From assembly GCF_042654245.1 (NCBI RefSeq), contig NZ_JBHSGI010000033.1, positions 310,001 through 374,000 of the forward strand: a stretch of DNA of 64,000 nucleotides, read 5' to 3'. Each line of letters opens with the position of its first letter. Positions within the stretch are counted from its first letter, which is position 1. This document shows positions 44,622 through 53,559 of the stretch, in pieces. The stretch comes from Seohaeicola_A nanhaiensis (GTDB taxonomy: Bacteria > Pseudomonadota > Alphaproteobacteria > Rhodobacterales > Rhodobacteraceae). Made by a program: the position numbers and the translations under genes. Under the pieces are notes generated by a model. The model made no database searches, was not told the DNA's origin, and saw only the letters and a list, made by a program, of their open reading frames with translations.

Positions 44622-45497
44622 ATGTTCACAGGTTCCATGCCCGCACTCGTCACCCCGTTCCGCAACGGCGAGCTGGATCTGGACGCGCTGAAACACCTGG
44701 TCGAATGGCATATAGAGCAGGGCTCGACCGGGCTGGTTCCCGTCGGCACCACGGGGGAAAGCCCGACGCTCAGCCACGAGGAACACGAGACCGTGGTCGA
44801 AACGGTGGTCAAATCCGCCGCCGGCCGCGTGCCGGTGATCGCCGGGGCGGGGTCGAACAACACGACCGAGGCGATCCGCTTCATCAGGTTCGCCGAAAAG
44901 GTCGGCGCCCAGGCCGCCCTGGTGGTGACGCCCTATTACAACAAGCCGACCCAGCGCGGGCTGATTGCGCATTTTACGGCCGTGCATGATGCCGCCAACC
45001 TGCCGATCATCATCTACAACATCCCGCCGCGCTCGGTCATCGACATGACCCCGGCGACGATGGGCCAGCTCGCGAAACTGCCGCGCATCGTCGGGGTGAA
45101 GGACGCCACCGCCAAGCTCGACCGCGTCAGCCAGCAGCGCGCCGCCTGCGGCAAGGACTTCATCCAGCTCTCGGGCGAGGATGCCACCGCGCTGGGCTTC
45201 AACGCCCATGGCGGCGTCGGCTGCATCAGCGTGACCGCCAATGTCGCCCCGAAACTCTGCGCCGAGTTCCAGGCGGCCACGCTCGCCGGTGACTACAAGA
45301 CCGCGCTGGAGTATCAGGACCGGCTGATGCCCCTGCACGAGGCGATCTTCATCGAGCCGGGTCTGGTCGGGGCGAAATACGGCCTGTCGAAACTCGGCCT
45401 CTGCTCGGAAGAGGTGCGCTGCCCCCTGACCACGCTGGAAGAGGGCACCAAATCCGCCATCGACGCGGCCATGCGCCACTCCGGCCTGCTGAACTGA
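44622..45497 (+). CDS. dapA: 4-hydroxy-tetrahydrodipicolinate synthase
   Basis: This 291-residue TIM-barrel enzyme condenses pyruvate with aspartate semialdehyde in lysine/diaminopimelate synthesis. The GTTGES motif (about 42-47), Tyr132 in IIYNIPPRS and the Schiff-base Lys160 in IVGVKDAT are all present, together with Tyr105/Tyr106 in TPYYNKPT. The length is standard. It is flanked by a lytic transglycosylase, so both neighbours concern cell wall metabolism. Confidence 0.97.
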   Translation: MFTGSMPALVTPFRNGELDLDALKHLVEWHIEQGSTGLVPVGTTGESPTLSHEEHETVVETVVKSAAGRVPVIAGAGSNNTTEAIRFIRFAEKVGAQAALVVTPYYNKPTQRGLIAHFTAVHDAANLPIIIYNIPPRSVIDMTPATMGQLAKLPRIVGVKDATAKLDRVSQQRAACGKDFIQLSGEDATALGFNAHGGVGCISVTANVAPKLCAEFQAATLAGDYKTALEYQDRLMPLHEAIFIEPGLVGAKYGLSKLGLCSEEVRCPLTTLEEGTKSAIDAAMRHSGLLN

Positions 45498-45570
45498 CCG
45501 GCGCCAACGCCCTCTGACACAGGGGGCAGGTGGGGGCTCTGCCCCCGCCGCGCCTGCGGCGCGGCCCCCC

Positions 45571-45637
45571 GAGGTATTTGAAAACCAGAGAAGCCAGGGG
45601 CGCGGTGCCTCTGGCTTCTCTGGTTCTGAAATACCTC
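45571..45637. repeat. 67-bp near-perfect inverted repeat (GAGGTATTT family)
   Basis: Two 30-base arms (45571-45600 and 45608-45637) with a 7-base loop match at 27 of 30 positions; the outer ends are GAGGTATTT and AAATACCTC. It follows dapA, convergent with soeC, and is preceded by two shorter GC hairpins (GGGGGC/GCCCCC and CCGCGCC/GGCGCGG). I associate this type with dispersed repeats at gene ends in Rhodobacteraceae; it may terminate both transcripts. Confidence 0.75.
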
Positions 45638-45686
45638 CGCCGGAGGCATCGCGCGGCACGCGCGATTTCCGGCGCAGCGGTCGGGG

Positions 45687-46559
45687 TCAGCGCCGCCCGT
45701 AATAGAGGCCGACCACATGCTCGGCCTCGGCAAAGAACAGCCAGCGGGCGGTGATCACCCCGGCGAGATGGCAGACCACGGCCACGGCCGCCAGCGCGTG
45801 GCTGAACGGCAAGAGCAGCAGGACCACCGGCACCACCGCCATCAGCGCAAGCGCGATCACCCGCAGCTTGGCCACGTGGCGCCGTGCGACGACGAAGACC
45901 ATCTCGCGCGTCAGGTAGTTGCTGCCGGTATGGGGCGGCTCGAAGGCGCGCACGCTGCCGATGGGGCCAAGACCGGTGGCCGAGGCCAGCGTCGTGCCCG
46001 AACCCGCCAGCGCCCGGTCGCCCGTGACCCAATACGCGGCCTGCACCAGCCCGGCCAGCACCAGCAGCGCCAGCGCCGCCGTGATCTGCCCGGACAGCAG
46101 CGCGCCGCCCGCCAGCGCCGTGGCGACGAACATCACCGGCGTCAGCGGCAGGTTCCAGCGCGGCACCGTCTTGAGCTGCGCGTAGATCATCGAGGTGGCC
46201 AGAACCGTGGCCAGGCTCAGCCCGGCGCCGATCCAGCCCAGCAGACTCCAGCGCGCGCCGAAAAACACCAGCCCGGCGCCATAGAGCGCCATCACGATCA
46301 GCGTGGCGACCGACAGCCAGCCCTCGCGGCTCAGCCAGCTGGTCTTCCACTGGGTGAAGGCCTTCAGCGCCCGTTCCGGGTGGCCAAGGTGAAAGGTCGA
46401 GGCCGAGAGCCCGCCCACCGCCAGCAGGTAGCCCAGCACGAAAAAGGCGAAGGCGGTCCAGCCGGTGACATCGGGATATCCGAGGCCGAGGAAGATCAGC
46501 AGGCCAAAACCGAGACCCGACAGCGAGGTGAAGAGAATGACGGAAGGTGCCGGATGCAT
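45687..46559 (-). CDS. soeC: sulfite dehydrogenase membrane subunit SoeC (DmsC/NrfD-like)
   Basis: This 290-residue membrane protein has about eight helices and DmsC-type features: HLGHPERALKAFTQWKTSWLSREGWLS near residue 60, and TREMVFVVARRH. DmsC-like anchors pass electrons between a cytoplasmic iron-sulfur protein and the quinone pool. It overlaps soeB by one base at the end of soeA-soeB-soeC. The absence of a Tat signal on SoeA, and the xsc/tpa/tau genes next door, support the SoeABC assignment over DMSO or other reductases. Confidence 0.85.
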   Translation of the reverse strand: MHPAPSVILFTSLSGLGFGLLIFLGLGYPDVTGWTAFAFFVLGYLLAVGGLSASTFHLGHPERALKAFTQWKTSWLSREGWLSVATLIVMALYGAGLVFFGARWSLLGWIGAGLSLATVLATSMIYAQLKTVPRWNLPLTPVMFVATALAGGALLSGQITAALALLVLAGLVQAAYWVTGDRALAGSGTTLASATGLGPIGSVRAFEPPHTGSNYLTREMVFVVARRHVAKLRVIALALMAVVPVVLLLLPFSHALAAVAVVCHLAGVITARWLFFAEAEHVVGLYYGRR

Positions 46560-47308
46560 CAGAGTTTCCCCAGGGCGCGGTCGAGCCAGCCGAGAAAGCC
46601 CGCGGGCTCTTCCACGACCGGCGCAAGCAGCGGCGCCAGAATGTCGATCTGCCCGTCCAGCTGGTCCTTGGGCCGCGGCGGCAGATACTTGTTGACCGGT
46701 TTGGTGCCCATCTCGGGCATCAGGTCCATCCCGCCGCGCTCGGCCGTCAGGCGCGAGACATGGCTGTCGGGATCGGCGAAATCGCCGAAATGGCGCGCGC
46801 CGGCAGGGCAGGTGCGCACGCAGGCGGGCACGCGATCCTCTTCGGGCAGGTTCTCGTTATAGATCCGGTCGACGCAGAGGGTGCATTTCTTCATCACCTT
46901 CTCTGCCTGATCCATCTCGCGCGCGCCGTAAGGGCAGGCCCAGGCGCAAAGTCCGCAGCCGATGCAATCGCTCTCGTTCACCAGCACGATGCCGTCCTCG
47001 GTGCGCTTGTAGCTGGCGCCCGTGGGGCAGACGGTGACGCAGGGCGCGTCCTCGCAATGCAGGCAGGACTTGGGGAAGTGGATCAGCTGTGCCGCGCCGG
47101 TCGCCGGCTGCACCTCGTAGGAATGCACCCGGTTCAGGAAGGTGCCCGAGGGATCGGCGCCATAGGGCTCCTGATCCGACAGCGGCGCGCCATAGTTCTC
47201 GGTGTTCCAGCCCTTGCAGGAAATGACGCAGGCATGGCAGCCGACGCAGGTGTCGAGGTCGATCACCAGGCCCATCTTGCGGGTGGTGCTGGCGGGAAGC
47301 TCAGTCAT
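46559..47308 (-). CDS. soeB: sulfite dehydrogenase iron-sulfur subunit SoeB
   Basis: This 249-residue ferredoxin-type subunit has four cysteine clusters: CVGCHACVISC (21-31), CLHCEDAPCVTVCP, CIGCGLCAWACP, and CTLCVDRI with CVRTCP, for four [4Fe-4S] clusters as in DmsB. It lies in the cytoplasm between SoeA and the membrane anchor. The start is 24 bp after soeA. The assignment as SoeB rests on gene order and neighbours. Confidence 0.88.
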   Translation of the reverse strand: MTELPASTTRKMGLVIDLDTCVGCHACVISCKGWNTENYGAPLSDQEPYGADPSGTFLNRVHSYEVQPATGAAQLIHFPKSCLHCEDAPCVTVCPTGASYKRTEDGIVLVNESDCIGCGLCAWACPYGAREMDQAEKVMKKCTLCVDRIYNENLPEEDRVPACVRTCPAGARHFGDFADPDSHVSRLTAERGGMDLMPEMGTKPVNKYLPPRPKDQLDGQIDILAPLLAPVVEEPAGFLGWLDRALGKL

Positions 47309-47332
47309 GCCGGTTCTCCTCTCTTGCGCGCG

Positions 47333-50146
47333 TCATTTCCCGACCTTCCATTCCAGTTCCTCCGGACCGGTCCCGACCGGCGAATTGATCGGCGGGAAGG
47401 CGGGCTGGCTTTCCGCCGGCGCCGCCACCTTCTCGATCCGCACCCGCAGGTCGAACCAGGCGGCCTGACCGGTCACCGGGTCCGAGTTGGCCCAGCGTTG
47501 CCCGTCGCCCTTTTCCGGCAGCAGTTCGTGGATCAGGTGGTTCAGCAGAAATCCCTTGGTCGCCTCGGGGGCGTCGGGCTCCAGCGCCCAGGCGCCCTTG
47601 CGCTTGCCGATGGCGTTCCAGGTCCAGACCGTATCCGGGTTCAGCGCCGCCATCTCCATCACCGGCACCACGATGGCGCCATGGGGCGAGGTGACCCGCG
47701 CCCAGTCGCCATCGCTCAGCCCGTGCCGCCGCATCAGCGCGGTGGGCACGTAAAGCGGATTGTGCCCGTGCAGCTGCCGCAGCCAGGCGTTCTGGCTGCC
47801 CCAGCTGTGATACATCGCCATCGGCCGCTGGGTCAGAGCGTGCACCGGGTAATCGCCCCCGGCGCCGGCGGTTTCGTACCAGATCGGCAGCGGGTCGAGC
47901 TGGTCGCGGATCCGCGCGCGCAGATGCTCGGGCGGCTGGCGCGTGCCCTGGCCCTCGGCCGCCAGCTGGAAGCGGCGCAGCGGCTCGACATACAACTGGA
48001 ACAGATAGGGCAGGGGCTTGTCATACAGCCCCGTCTCGACCGCCCAGTCCTGATAGGCAGTGTTCCACGGCTTGTAATAGCTGGCCTCGGTCGGGACGTG
48101 GCGTACCCAGAAGCCGCCGTTCTCGATATAGCGGTCCAGCTGCTCCGGGTTCACCCCGCCGCGCCCATGGCCGCTCCCCGTCTCGCCGGGGATCCGCCAG
48201 CCCGACAGCGGCCCGACACCGGGGCGGCGTTCGTGGTTGACGATATAGTCGGCGTAATCGGCGTATTTCGCCGTGCCGTCGGCATTGGTGAAATGCGGCA
48301 GCTTCAGCCGTGCACCCAGCTCGCAGAGCGCCGACTGGAACCCCTTCACGTCGCGGTCCGGCGTGATCACCGGCCAGCGGATCGCATCCGCCGCGCCATC
48401 CGCCTCGGAAATCGGCCGGTCCAGCAGCGAGATGCAGTCGTGCCGCTCCAGATAGGTCGTGTCGGGCAGGATCAGGTCGGCATAGGCCACCATCTCGGAC
48501 GAATAGGCATCCGAATAGATGATGCGCGGAATCACGTAGTCGCCGTTCTCGTCGGTATCGGTCAGCATCTTCATCACGCCGCCGGTGTTCATGGACGAGT
48601 TCCACGACATGTTCGCCATGTAGAGGAACAGCGTGTCGATCTTGTAGGGATCGCCGGCATGGGCGTTCGAGATCACCATATGCATCAGCCCATGGGCCGA
48701 CATCGGGTTTTCCCAGGAAAACGCCTTGTCGATCCGCGCCGGGCTTCCGTCTTCCTTCAAGGCCAGATCGTCGGGACCGTGGACAAAGCCCAGGTGCGGC
48801 CCGTTCAGCGGCTGGCCCGGGGTCACGCCGACATGCGGCTTGGGATGCGCCTCGGATGGTTTGGGATACGGCGGCTTGAAGCGGAAGCCGCCGGGCACCT
48901 CGACCGTGCCCAGCAGGATTTGCAGCACATGCAGTGCGCGGCAGGTCTGGAACCCGTTGGCATGGGCCGAGATCCCGCGCATCGAGTGGAAACTGACCGG
49001 GCGGCCCTTCATGGTCTCGTGCGTCTCGCCGCGGAAATCGGTCCAGGCGATGGGCAGCTCGAAGGCCTCGTCAAAGGCGACCCGCGCGATCTCGCCGGCC
49101 AGCGCGCGGATGCGGGCCGCCGGGACGCCACAGCGCTCGGCCACCGCCTCGGGCGCATAGTCCGCCGCAAGATAGCGCTCGGCCATCAGGTGGAACACCG
49201 GGCGGTGCGTCACGCCCGCGCGGCGCAGGGTGCCCGACAGGTCGGGACGCAGGCCCTTGCGGTCGAAGGCGGCAGGCTGGCCCGTCGCGCTGTCGATCAC
49301 CAGCGGCTTGCCATCGTCGTCCCTCAGGAACAGCCCGTGCGTCTCCGACGAAGGATCGCAATCCACCAGAACCGGCGCGTTGGTGTAACGGGCGAGATAG
49401 TCCAGATCGACCTTCCCCGCCTTCAGCAGCACATGGATCAGCGACAGGATCAGCAGCCCGTCGCTGCCCGGCGTCACGCCGATCCAGTCGTCCGCGACGG
49501 CGTTATACCCGGTGCGGATCGGGTTCACCCCGATCACCCGCGCGCCCCGCGCCTTCAGCTTGCCGATGCCCATCTTGATCGGGTTGGAATCGTGATCCTC
49601 GGCCACCCCGAACAGGATGAATAGCTTCGTATGATCCCAGTCCGGCTGCCCGAACTCCCAGAAGGCGCCGCCCATCGTGTAGATGCCGGCCGTCGCCATG
49701 TTGACCGAGCAGAACCCGCCATGCGCGGCATAGTTGGGGGTGCCGAAACTCTGCGCCCAGAAACTGGTAAAGCTCTGCGACTGGTCGCGGCCGGTGAAGA
49801 AGGCCAGCTTTTCCGGATTGCTTTCGCGGATCGGCGCCAGCCACTCGGTCGCGATGGTCAGCGCCTCGTCCCAGCTGATTTCCTCGAACTGCCCCGACCC
49901 GCGCGGCCCGACCCGCTTCAGCGGCGCGCGCAGGCGCGAGGGCGCGTTGACCTGCATGATGCCCGCCGACCCCTTGGCGCACAGCACGCCCTTGTTCACC
50001 GGATGGTCGCGATTGCCCTCGATATAGGCGACCTTCCCGTCCTTCATGTGCACGTTGATGCCGCAGCGGCAGGCGCACATGTAGCAGGTGGTCTTGCGGA
50101 TCTCGTCCGAGACTTTGGGCGAGGTGTCGATGCGGGGCTGGTTCAT
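47333..50146 (-). CDS. soeA: sulfite dehydrogenase molybdopterin subunit SoeA
   Basis: This 937-residue complex iron-sulfur molybdoenzyme subunit has no Tat signal; the N-terminus MNQPRIDTSPKVSDEI goes directly to the [4Fe-4S] motif Cys21-x2-Cys24-x3-Cys28-x27-Cys56. GRDQSQSFTSFWAQSFGTPN and the C-terminal molydopterin-dinucleotide domain (PVHALTQRPMAMYHSWGSQNAWLRQL) are intact. It oxidises cytoplasmic sulfite to sulfate and passes electrons through SoeB to the quinone-linked SoeC. Sulfite from Xsc is the obvious source. Without a test, another substrate such as polysulfide or thiosulfate is the alternative. Confidence 0.88.
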   Translation of the reverse strand: MNQPRIDTSPKVSDEIRKTTCYMCACRCGINVHMKDGKVAYIEGNRDHPVNKGVLCAKGSAGIMQVNAPSRLRAPLKRVGPRGSGQFEEISWDEALTIATEWLAPIRESNPEKLAFFTGRDQSQSFTSFWAQSFGTPNYAAHGGFCSVNMATAGIYTMGGAFWEFGQPDWDHTKLFILFGVAEDHDSNPIKMGIGKLKARGARVIGVNPIRTGYNAVADDWIGVTPGSDGLLILSLIHVLLKAGKVDLDYLARYTNAPVLVDCDPSSETHGLFLRDDDGKPLVIDSATGQPAAFDRKGLRPDLSGTLRRAGVTHRPVFHLMAERYLAADYAPEAVAERCGVPAARIRALAGEIARVAFDEAFELPIAWTDFRGETHETMKGRPVSFHSMRGISAHANGFQTCRALHVLQILLGTVEVPGGFRFKPPYPKPSEAHPKPHVGVTPGQPLNGPHLGFVHGPDDLALKEDGSPARIDKAFSWENPMSAHGLMHMVISNAHAGDPYKIDTLFLYMANMSWNSSMNTGGVMKMLTDTDENGDYVIPRIIYSDAYSSEMVAYADLILPDTTYLERHDCISLLDRPISEADGAADAIRWPVITPDRDVKGFQSALCELGARLKLPHFTNADGTAKYADYADYIVNHERRPGVGPLSGWRIPGETGSGHGRGGVNPEQLDRYIENGGFWVRHVPTEASYYKPWNTAYQDWAVETGLYDKPLPYLFQLYVEPLRRFQLAAEGQGTRQPPEHLRARIRDQLDPLPIWYETAGAGGDYPVHALTQRPMAMYHSWGSQNAWLRQLHGHNPLYVPTALMRRHGLSDGDWARVTSPHGAIVVPVMEMAALNPDTVWTWNAIGKRKGAWALEPDAPEATKGFLLNHLIHELLPEKGDGQRWANSDPVTGQAAWFDLRVRIEKVAAPAESQPAFPPINSPVGTGPEELEWKVGK

Positions 50147-50210
50147 TGGGGGTTCCTTCCGGGGCGCAGGCTAGGGTCGGGGCGCGCCAAGGTAAAGCGG
50201 GGCACGCGCA

Positions 50211-50981
50211 TCATCGCACGGCCAGCCGTTGGACGATGCCGATGGCCGCAAGCGTCAGCAGCAGCGACAGGCAGAACTTGCGGTAATGGCGTTCATAGGC
50301 CGGGGTGAACAGCCGGCGGCCAATCCACAGACCGGCCAGGCAGGGCAGCACCAGCACCAGCGCGCGCTGCAGCGCCAGCCAGGTCATCATGCCGAAACCG
50401 ATCTGCCAGCACAGCGACAGCGCCCCGCCCAGAAAGACGCTGAAGATCATCGAGGCCCGCGCCACCCGCGCCGGCATGTTCAGCGCCAGCACATACAGCA
50501 CGATGACCATGCCGCCGATCGAGGCAAGGCCGGTCGCCAGCCCGGCAACCAGCCCGACCGCCAGCGTGGTCGGCAGGCCGCCCGCCGGCAGTTGCACCCG
50601 CGCCAGCTGCAACGCCGCCAGGGACGAAACCAGCGCCAAGGCGATCAGAGCCGACAGGTTCGGATCGACCGTCGTTGTCAGCATCAGACCGGCCGGGATG
50701 CCCAGGGCGGCGGCGGCGTGCAGGCGCAGCAGCATCCCGGTATCCGCCTCGCCGACGCCCCGGCGCAGCAGCATCGCGCTGGCGGCAAGCTCCAGCAGGG
50801 TGCAGACCGGGATCAGCACCACCGGCGGCAGGATCAGCACGCAACTTGCCATGATCAGCGCCGACAGTGCAAAGCCGGAAAAGCCCCGCACCACGCCGGC
50901 GCAGAACACCGCCGCCATCACGTAGGTCAGTTCGTATGGGCCAAGCCCCAGCACGTCAGCCCCGCTTGTCCATCTCGACAT
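50211..50981 (-). CDS. TauE/SafE family sulfite exporter-type membrane protein
   Basis: This 256-residue protein has about eight membrane helices. It begins MSRWTSGADVLGLGPYELTYVMAAVFCAGVVRGFSGFALSAL; the GVVRGFSGFA turn is the TauE/SafE signature, and a second repeat has GLVAGLATGLASIGGMVI. Members have been proposed to export sulfite, sulfate or sulfoacetate. It overlaps the 3' end of the citrate synthase gene by 26 bp and precedes soeA, so it is placed between sulfite production and oxidation. Confidence 0.9.
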   Translation of the reverse strand: MSRWTSGADVLGLGPYELTYVMAAVFCAGVVRGFSGFALSALIMASCVLILPPVVLIPVCTLLELAASAMLLRRGVGEADTGMLLRLHAAAALGIPAGLMLTTTVDPNLSALIALALVSSLAALQLARVQLPAGGLPTTLAVGLVAGLATGLASIGGMVIVLYVLALNMPARVARASMIFSVFLGGALSLCWQIGFGMMTWLALQRALVLVLPCLAGLWIGRRLFTPAYERHYRKFCLSLLLTLAAIGIVQRLAVR

Positions 50982-52092
50982 AGGCGCGCGGCTCCGGCCC
51001 GTCGTACAGCGTCAGCGGCCGGATCAGGATGTTGTTCCGCTGCTGCTCGACGCACTGGATCACCCAGCCGGGCATCCGCCCGATGGCGAAGATCGGCACA
51101 TACAGATCCATCGGGATCTCGTGCAGCTGATAGATCACGCCGGAATAGAAATCGACGTTCACGTTCAGCCCGTGGCGCGCATAGGGCTTCATCGCCTCGA
51201 CCACGGCCTGCAGGATCTCGTACCACTCCGGCGCGCCCATCTCCTCGCCCAGCTTCTTCACGCCGTCGCGCATGTGCCGCGCGCGCGGGTCCTCCTTGCG
51301 ATAGACCCTGTGGCCAAAGCCGGTGACGGCCTCTTTCGCCGCCCGCTTGGCCTTGACGTAAACGGCCGCCCGGTCGGGCGTGCCGATCTCCTTGACCATC
51401 TTCATCACGTCCTCGGCCGCGCCGCCGTGGGCCGGGCCCGCCAGCGTCGACAGCGCGGTGACGATGCCGCCGTGCAGGTTCGCCTCGGTCCCGATGGTGA
51501 CGCGGGCTGCAAAGGACGAGGCATTGGAGCCATGCTCGGCGTGCAGGATGAAATCCACATCCGCCAGCCGCGCCGCGTCGGCGCTGGGCTTTTCGCCCTT
51601 CAGCATCCACAGCCAGTTCGCCGCATGGTTCAACGTCGCATCCGGCGCCACCGGCGCCCGCCCGTTGCGGATCGCCTCATGCGCGGCCACCAGCACCGGC
51701 ACCTGCGCGGTCAGCTTCAGCCCGTTGGCGATGAAGGCCTCCTCGCCCACCTTCTGGCTGTCCTCGTCGAGCGCCGCCAGCGCCGATACGGCGGTGCGCA
51801 GCACGTCCATCGGATGGCCGTCCTTCACCGCGCGGATGATGTCGAACACCGCCGGCGGCACCGTCCGCGCCGCGCGCAGAGCCGCGTCGAACTCGGCCAG
51901 CTCGGTCTCGGTCGGCAACTCGCCGTGGATCAGCAGATAGCACACTTCCTCGAAGGTCGAATGCGTCGCCAGGTCGTGGATCGAATAGCCGCGATAGCTC
52001 AGCTCGCCCGCGCTGCCGTCGATGTCGCTGACGCCGCAGCGCTCGAAATAGACCCCTTTGAGGCCCCGGTTGATCTTGACGGTCTCGGTCAT
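50956..52092 (-). CDS. citrate synthase (short bacterial type, citrate/2-methylcitrate synthase)
   Basis: This 378-residue enzyme starts at ATG 52092 (MTETVKINRGLKGVYFERCGVSDIDGSAGELSYRGYSIHDLA), typical of the short citrate/methylcitrate synthase group. Catalytic residues are visible: His in HAEHGSNAS, His in AGPAHGGAAEDV and Asp in VNVDFYSGVIY, plus GFGHRVYRKEDPRA for the oxaloacetate site. It condenses acetyl-CoA (or propionyl-CoA) with oxaloacetate. Its position between pta and the TauE/SafE gene suggests it draws off the acetyl-CoA made from taurine; whether it is the main citrate synthase cannot be told. Confidence 0.92.
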   Translation of the reverse strand: MTETVKINRGLKGVYFERCGVSDIDGSAGELSYRGYSIHDLATHSTFEEVCYLLIHGELPTETELAEFDAALRAARTVPPAVFDIIRAVKDGHPMDVLRTAVSALAALDEDSQKVGEEAFIANGLKLTAQVPVLVAAHEAIRNGRAPVAPDATLNHAANWLWMLKGEKPSADAARLADVDFILHAEHGSNASSFAARVTIGTEANLHGGIVTALSTLAGPAHGGAAEDVMKMVKEIGTPDRAAVYVKAKRAAKEAVTGFGHRVYRKEDPRARHMRDGVKKLGEEMGAPEWYEILQAVVEAMKPYARHGLNVNVDFYSGVIYQLHEIPMDLYVPIFAIGRMPGWVIQCVEQQRNNILIRPLTLYDGPEPRAYVEMDKRG

Positions 52093-52128
52093 TTCAGGCT
52101 CCTTCGTACATTCTTGCAGGGGGCGGAT

Positions 52129-52980
52129 ATGGCTTTGATGGATCGTTTGGCGCAGGCCGCGCGGCAGAAACACGCCCGGGTGGTCTTCCCGGAACTTGAC
52201 GAGCCGCGCGTGGCCGAGGCCGCCGCCCGGCTGCGCGCCGAAGGCCTGTGCGAGCCGCTGGGCCTCGGCGAAGTGACCGAGGCGCAGGTCGCCGCCCTGG
52301 TCGCCGCCCGCGGCATGAAAGAGGCGCTGGCCCGCCGGATGCTCGACAAACCGCTGATCCGCGCCGCCGCGATGGTGGCCGCGGGCGAGGCCGACGCGAT
52401 GGTCGCCGGGGCCGACAGCCCGACCCGCCGGGTGATCGAGGCGGCGGGCCTCGCCATCGGTCTGGCCGAGGATGTCGCGACGCCCTCGTCCTTCTTCCTG
52501 ATGCTCTTCCCCGACGGGCGCGAGATGGTCTTCGCCGACTGCGCCGTGAACGTCGCCCCCGACGCCGTCGCGCTCGCCGCCATCGCGCGCGCCTCTGCCG
52601 CCTCGGCCGCTGCCCTGCTGGGGGAGGCGCGGGTGGCGCTGCTGTCCTTCTCCACCGGCACTTCGGGCGCGGGCGACAGCGTCGACACCGTGCGCGCGGC
52701 GGCCGAATTCACCGGCTTCACCGGCCCTGTGCAGGCCGACGCCGCGCTGAACGCCGGCATCGCCGCGAAGAAGGGACTGGGGGCAGGGGACGCCAACGTG
52801 CTGATCTTCCCCTCGCTCGATGCGGGGAACATCGCGTACAAGCTGGCGCAGGAACTGGCCGGCGCGCAGGCGCTGGGGCCGTTCCTGCAGGGCTTCCGCA
52901 AGCCGGTCTGCGATCTGAGCCGGGGGGCGACCTCCGATGACATCGTGGCCGCCACAGTGGTGACTGTGGCGATGGCGTGA
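52129..52980 (+). CDS. pta: phosphate acetyltransferase
   Basis: This 283-residue PTA_PTB-family enzyme starts at ATG 52129 (MALMDRLAQAARQKHARVVFPE). Landmarks are AAAMVAAGEADAMVAGADSPTRRVI, FFLMLFPDGREMVFADCAVN, VALLSFSTGTSGAGDSVDTV and FPSLDAGNIAYKLAQELAGA. It is somewhat shorter than the common about 330-residue Pta. It turns acetyl phosphate from Xsc into acetyl-CoA. It is divergent from citrate synthase with only 36 bp between start codons and is on the opposite strand to xsc. Confidence 0.93.
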   Translation: MALMDRLAQAARQKHARVVFPELDEPRVAEAAARLRAEGLCEPLGLGEVTEAQVAALVAARGMKEALARRMLDKPLIRAAAMVAAGEADAMVAGADSPTRRVIEAAGLAIGLAEDVATPSSFFLMLFPDGREMVFADCAVNVAPDAVALAAIARASAASAAALLGEARVALLSFSTGTSGAGDSVDTVRAAAEFTGFTGPVQADAALNAGIAAKKGLGAGDANVLIFPSLDAGNIAYKLAQELAGAQALGPFLQGFRKPVCDLSRGATSDDIVAATVVTVAMA

Positions 52981-53028
52981 AACATCATGCCATCGCCGCC
53001 AATATCACGAGACAGCCGGCGGGGCTGA

Positions 53029-53436
53029 TTATTCGGCCTTCTTCGCCTCTTGCTTGGCCGCCGCCGGATCCTCTTTCTGGATCACGATGGGCGGCTTGCA
53101 GCCCTTGGCGTTGTGACGCGTTGCAAGACCTTCGCTGCGCGACAGCAGCGCGCTGGCCTCTTCCTTGGCCGCGCCCTTGAGGTTCATGAAGAAGAGCGCC
53201 GGAAAGAACAGGATGGCCCCCGTTGCGACGGCGGCGGCATTGTTGTCGCTGACCTTCTTCTGATCGTTGACCAGCCGAGAGATCTCCTGCGCGTTGATCT
53301 CGACCTCCTGCCGCAGCTGACTGCACGACAGCTGCGCGTCGCCGGGCTGGATAAGCTGGACAGGATTGGCCTCGCGCCCCGCGCAGGCGGACAGGGCCAG
53401 GCTGGCCGCGGTCATGGCCAGTGTCATTCTCTTCAT
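53029..53436 (-). CDS. small lipoprotein with a hydrophobic segment, unknown function
   Basis: This 135-residue protein has a lipoprotein signal (MKRMTLAMTAASLALSAC, Cys18), a Cys in DAQLSCSQLRQEVEINAQEI, a central hydrophobic segment (AAVATGAILFFPALFFMNL, about 70-88) and a Lys/Ala/Glu-rich charged tail. I do not recognise a named family. It lies between pta and xsc, on the xsc strand, 123 bp after the xsc stop, without obvious relation to sulfonate metabolism. Confidence 0.8.
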   Translation of the reverse strand: MKRMTLAMTAASLALSACAGREANPVQLIQPGDAQLSCSQLRQEVEINAQEISRLVNDQKKVSDNNAAAVATGAILFFPALFFMNLKGAAKEEASALLSRSEGLATRHNAKGCKPPIVIQKEDPAAAKQEAKKAE

Positions 53437-53559
53437 TGGGGTGTTCCGTATTGCTCCGTTGCGCCGGAATGACTAGCATCTGACGCCATATAGCGCCACT
53501 TTGGCGGAGCATGTTCGCTCCGCCCTGTGGCCCGTTTGCTACGGCGCCCCGGCGCAAGG

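Noticed and set aside
46547..49624. A 1025-codon open frame on the plus strand
   Set aside because: It mirrors soeB and soeA, whose cofactor motifs are intact on the minus strand; the antisense product has no recognisable domain.
47333..50146. DMSO reductase, thiosulfate or polysulfide reductase
   Set aside because: The catalytic subunit lacks a Tat signal and the neighbours are xsc, pta and a TauE/SafE gene, which favour a cytoplasmic SoeA; the alternative cannot be fully excluded.
53503..53524. Terminator after xsc
   Set aside because: GGCGGAGC/GCTCCGCC forms a perfect 8-bp stem, but no U tract follows on the minus strand, so I did not list it as a terminator.
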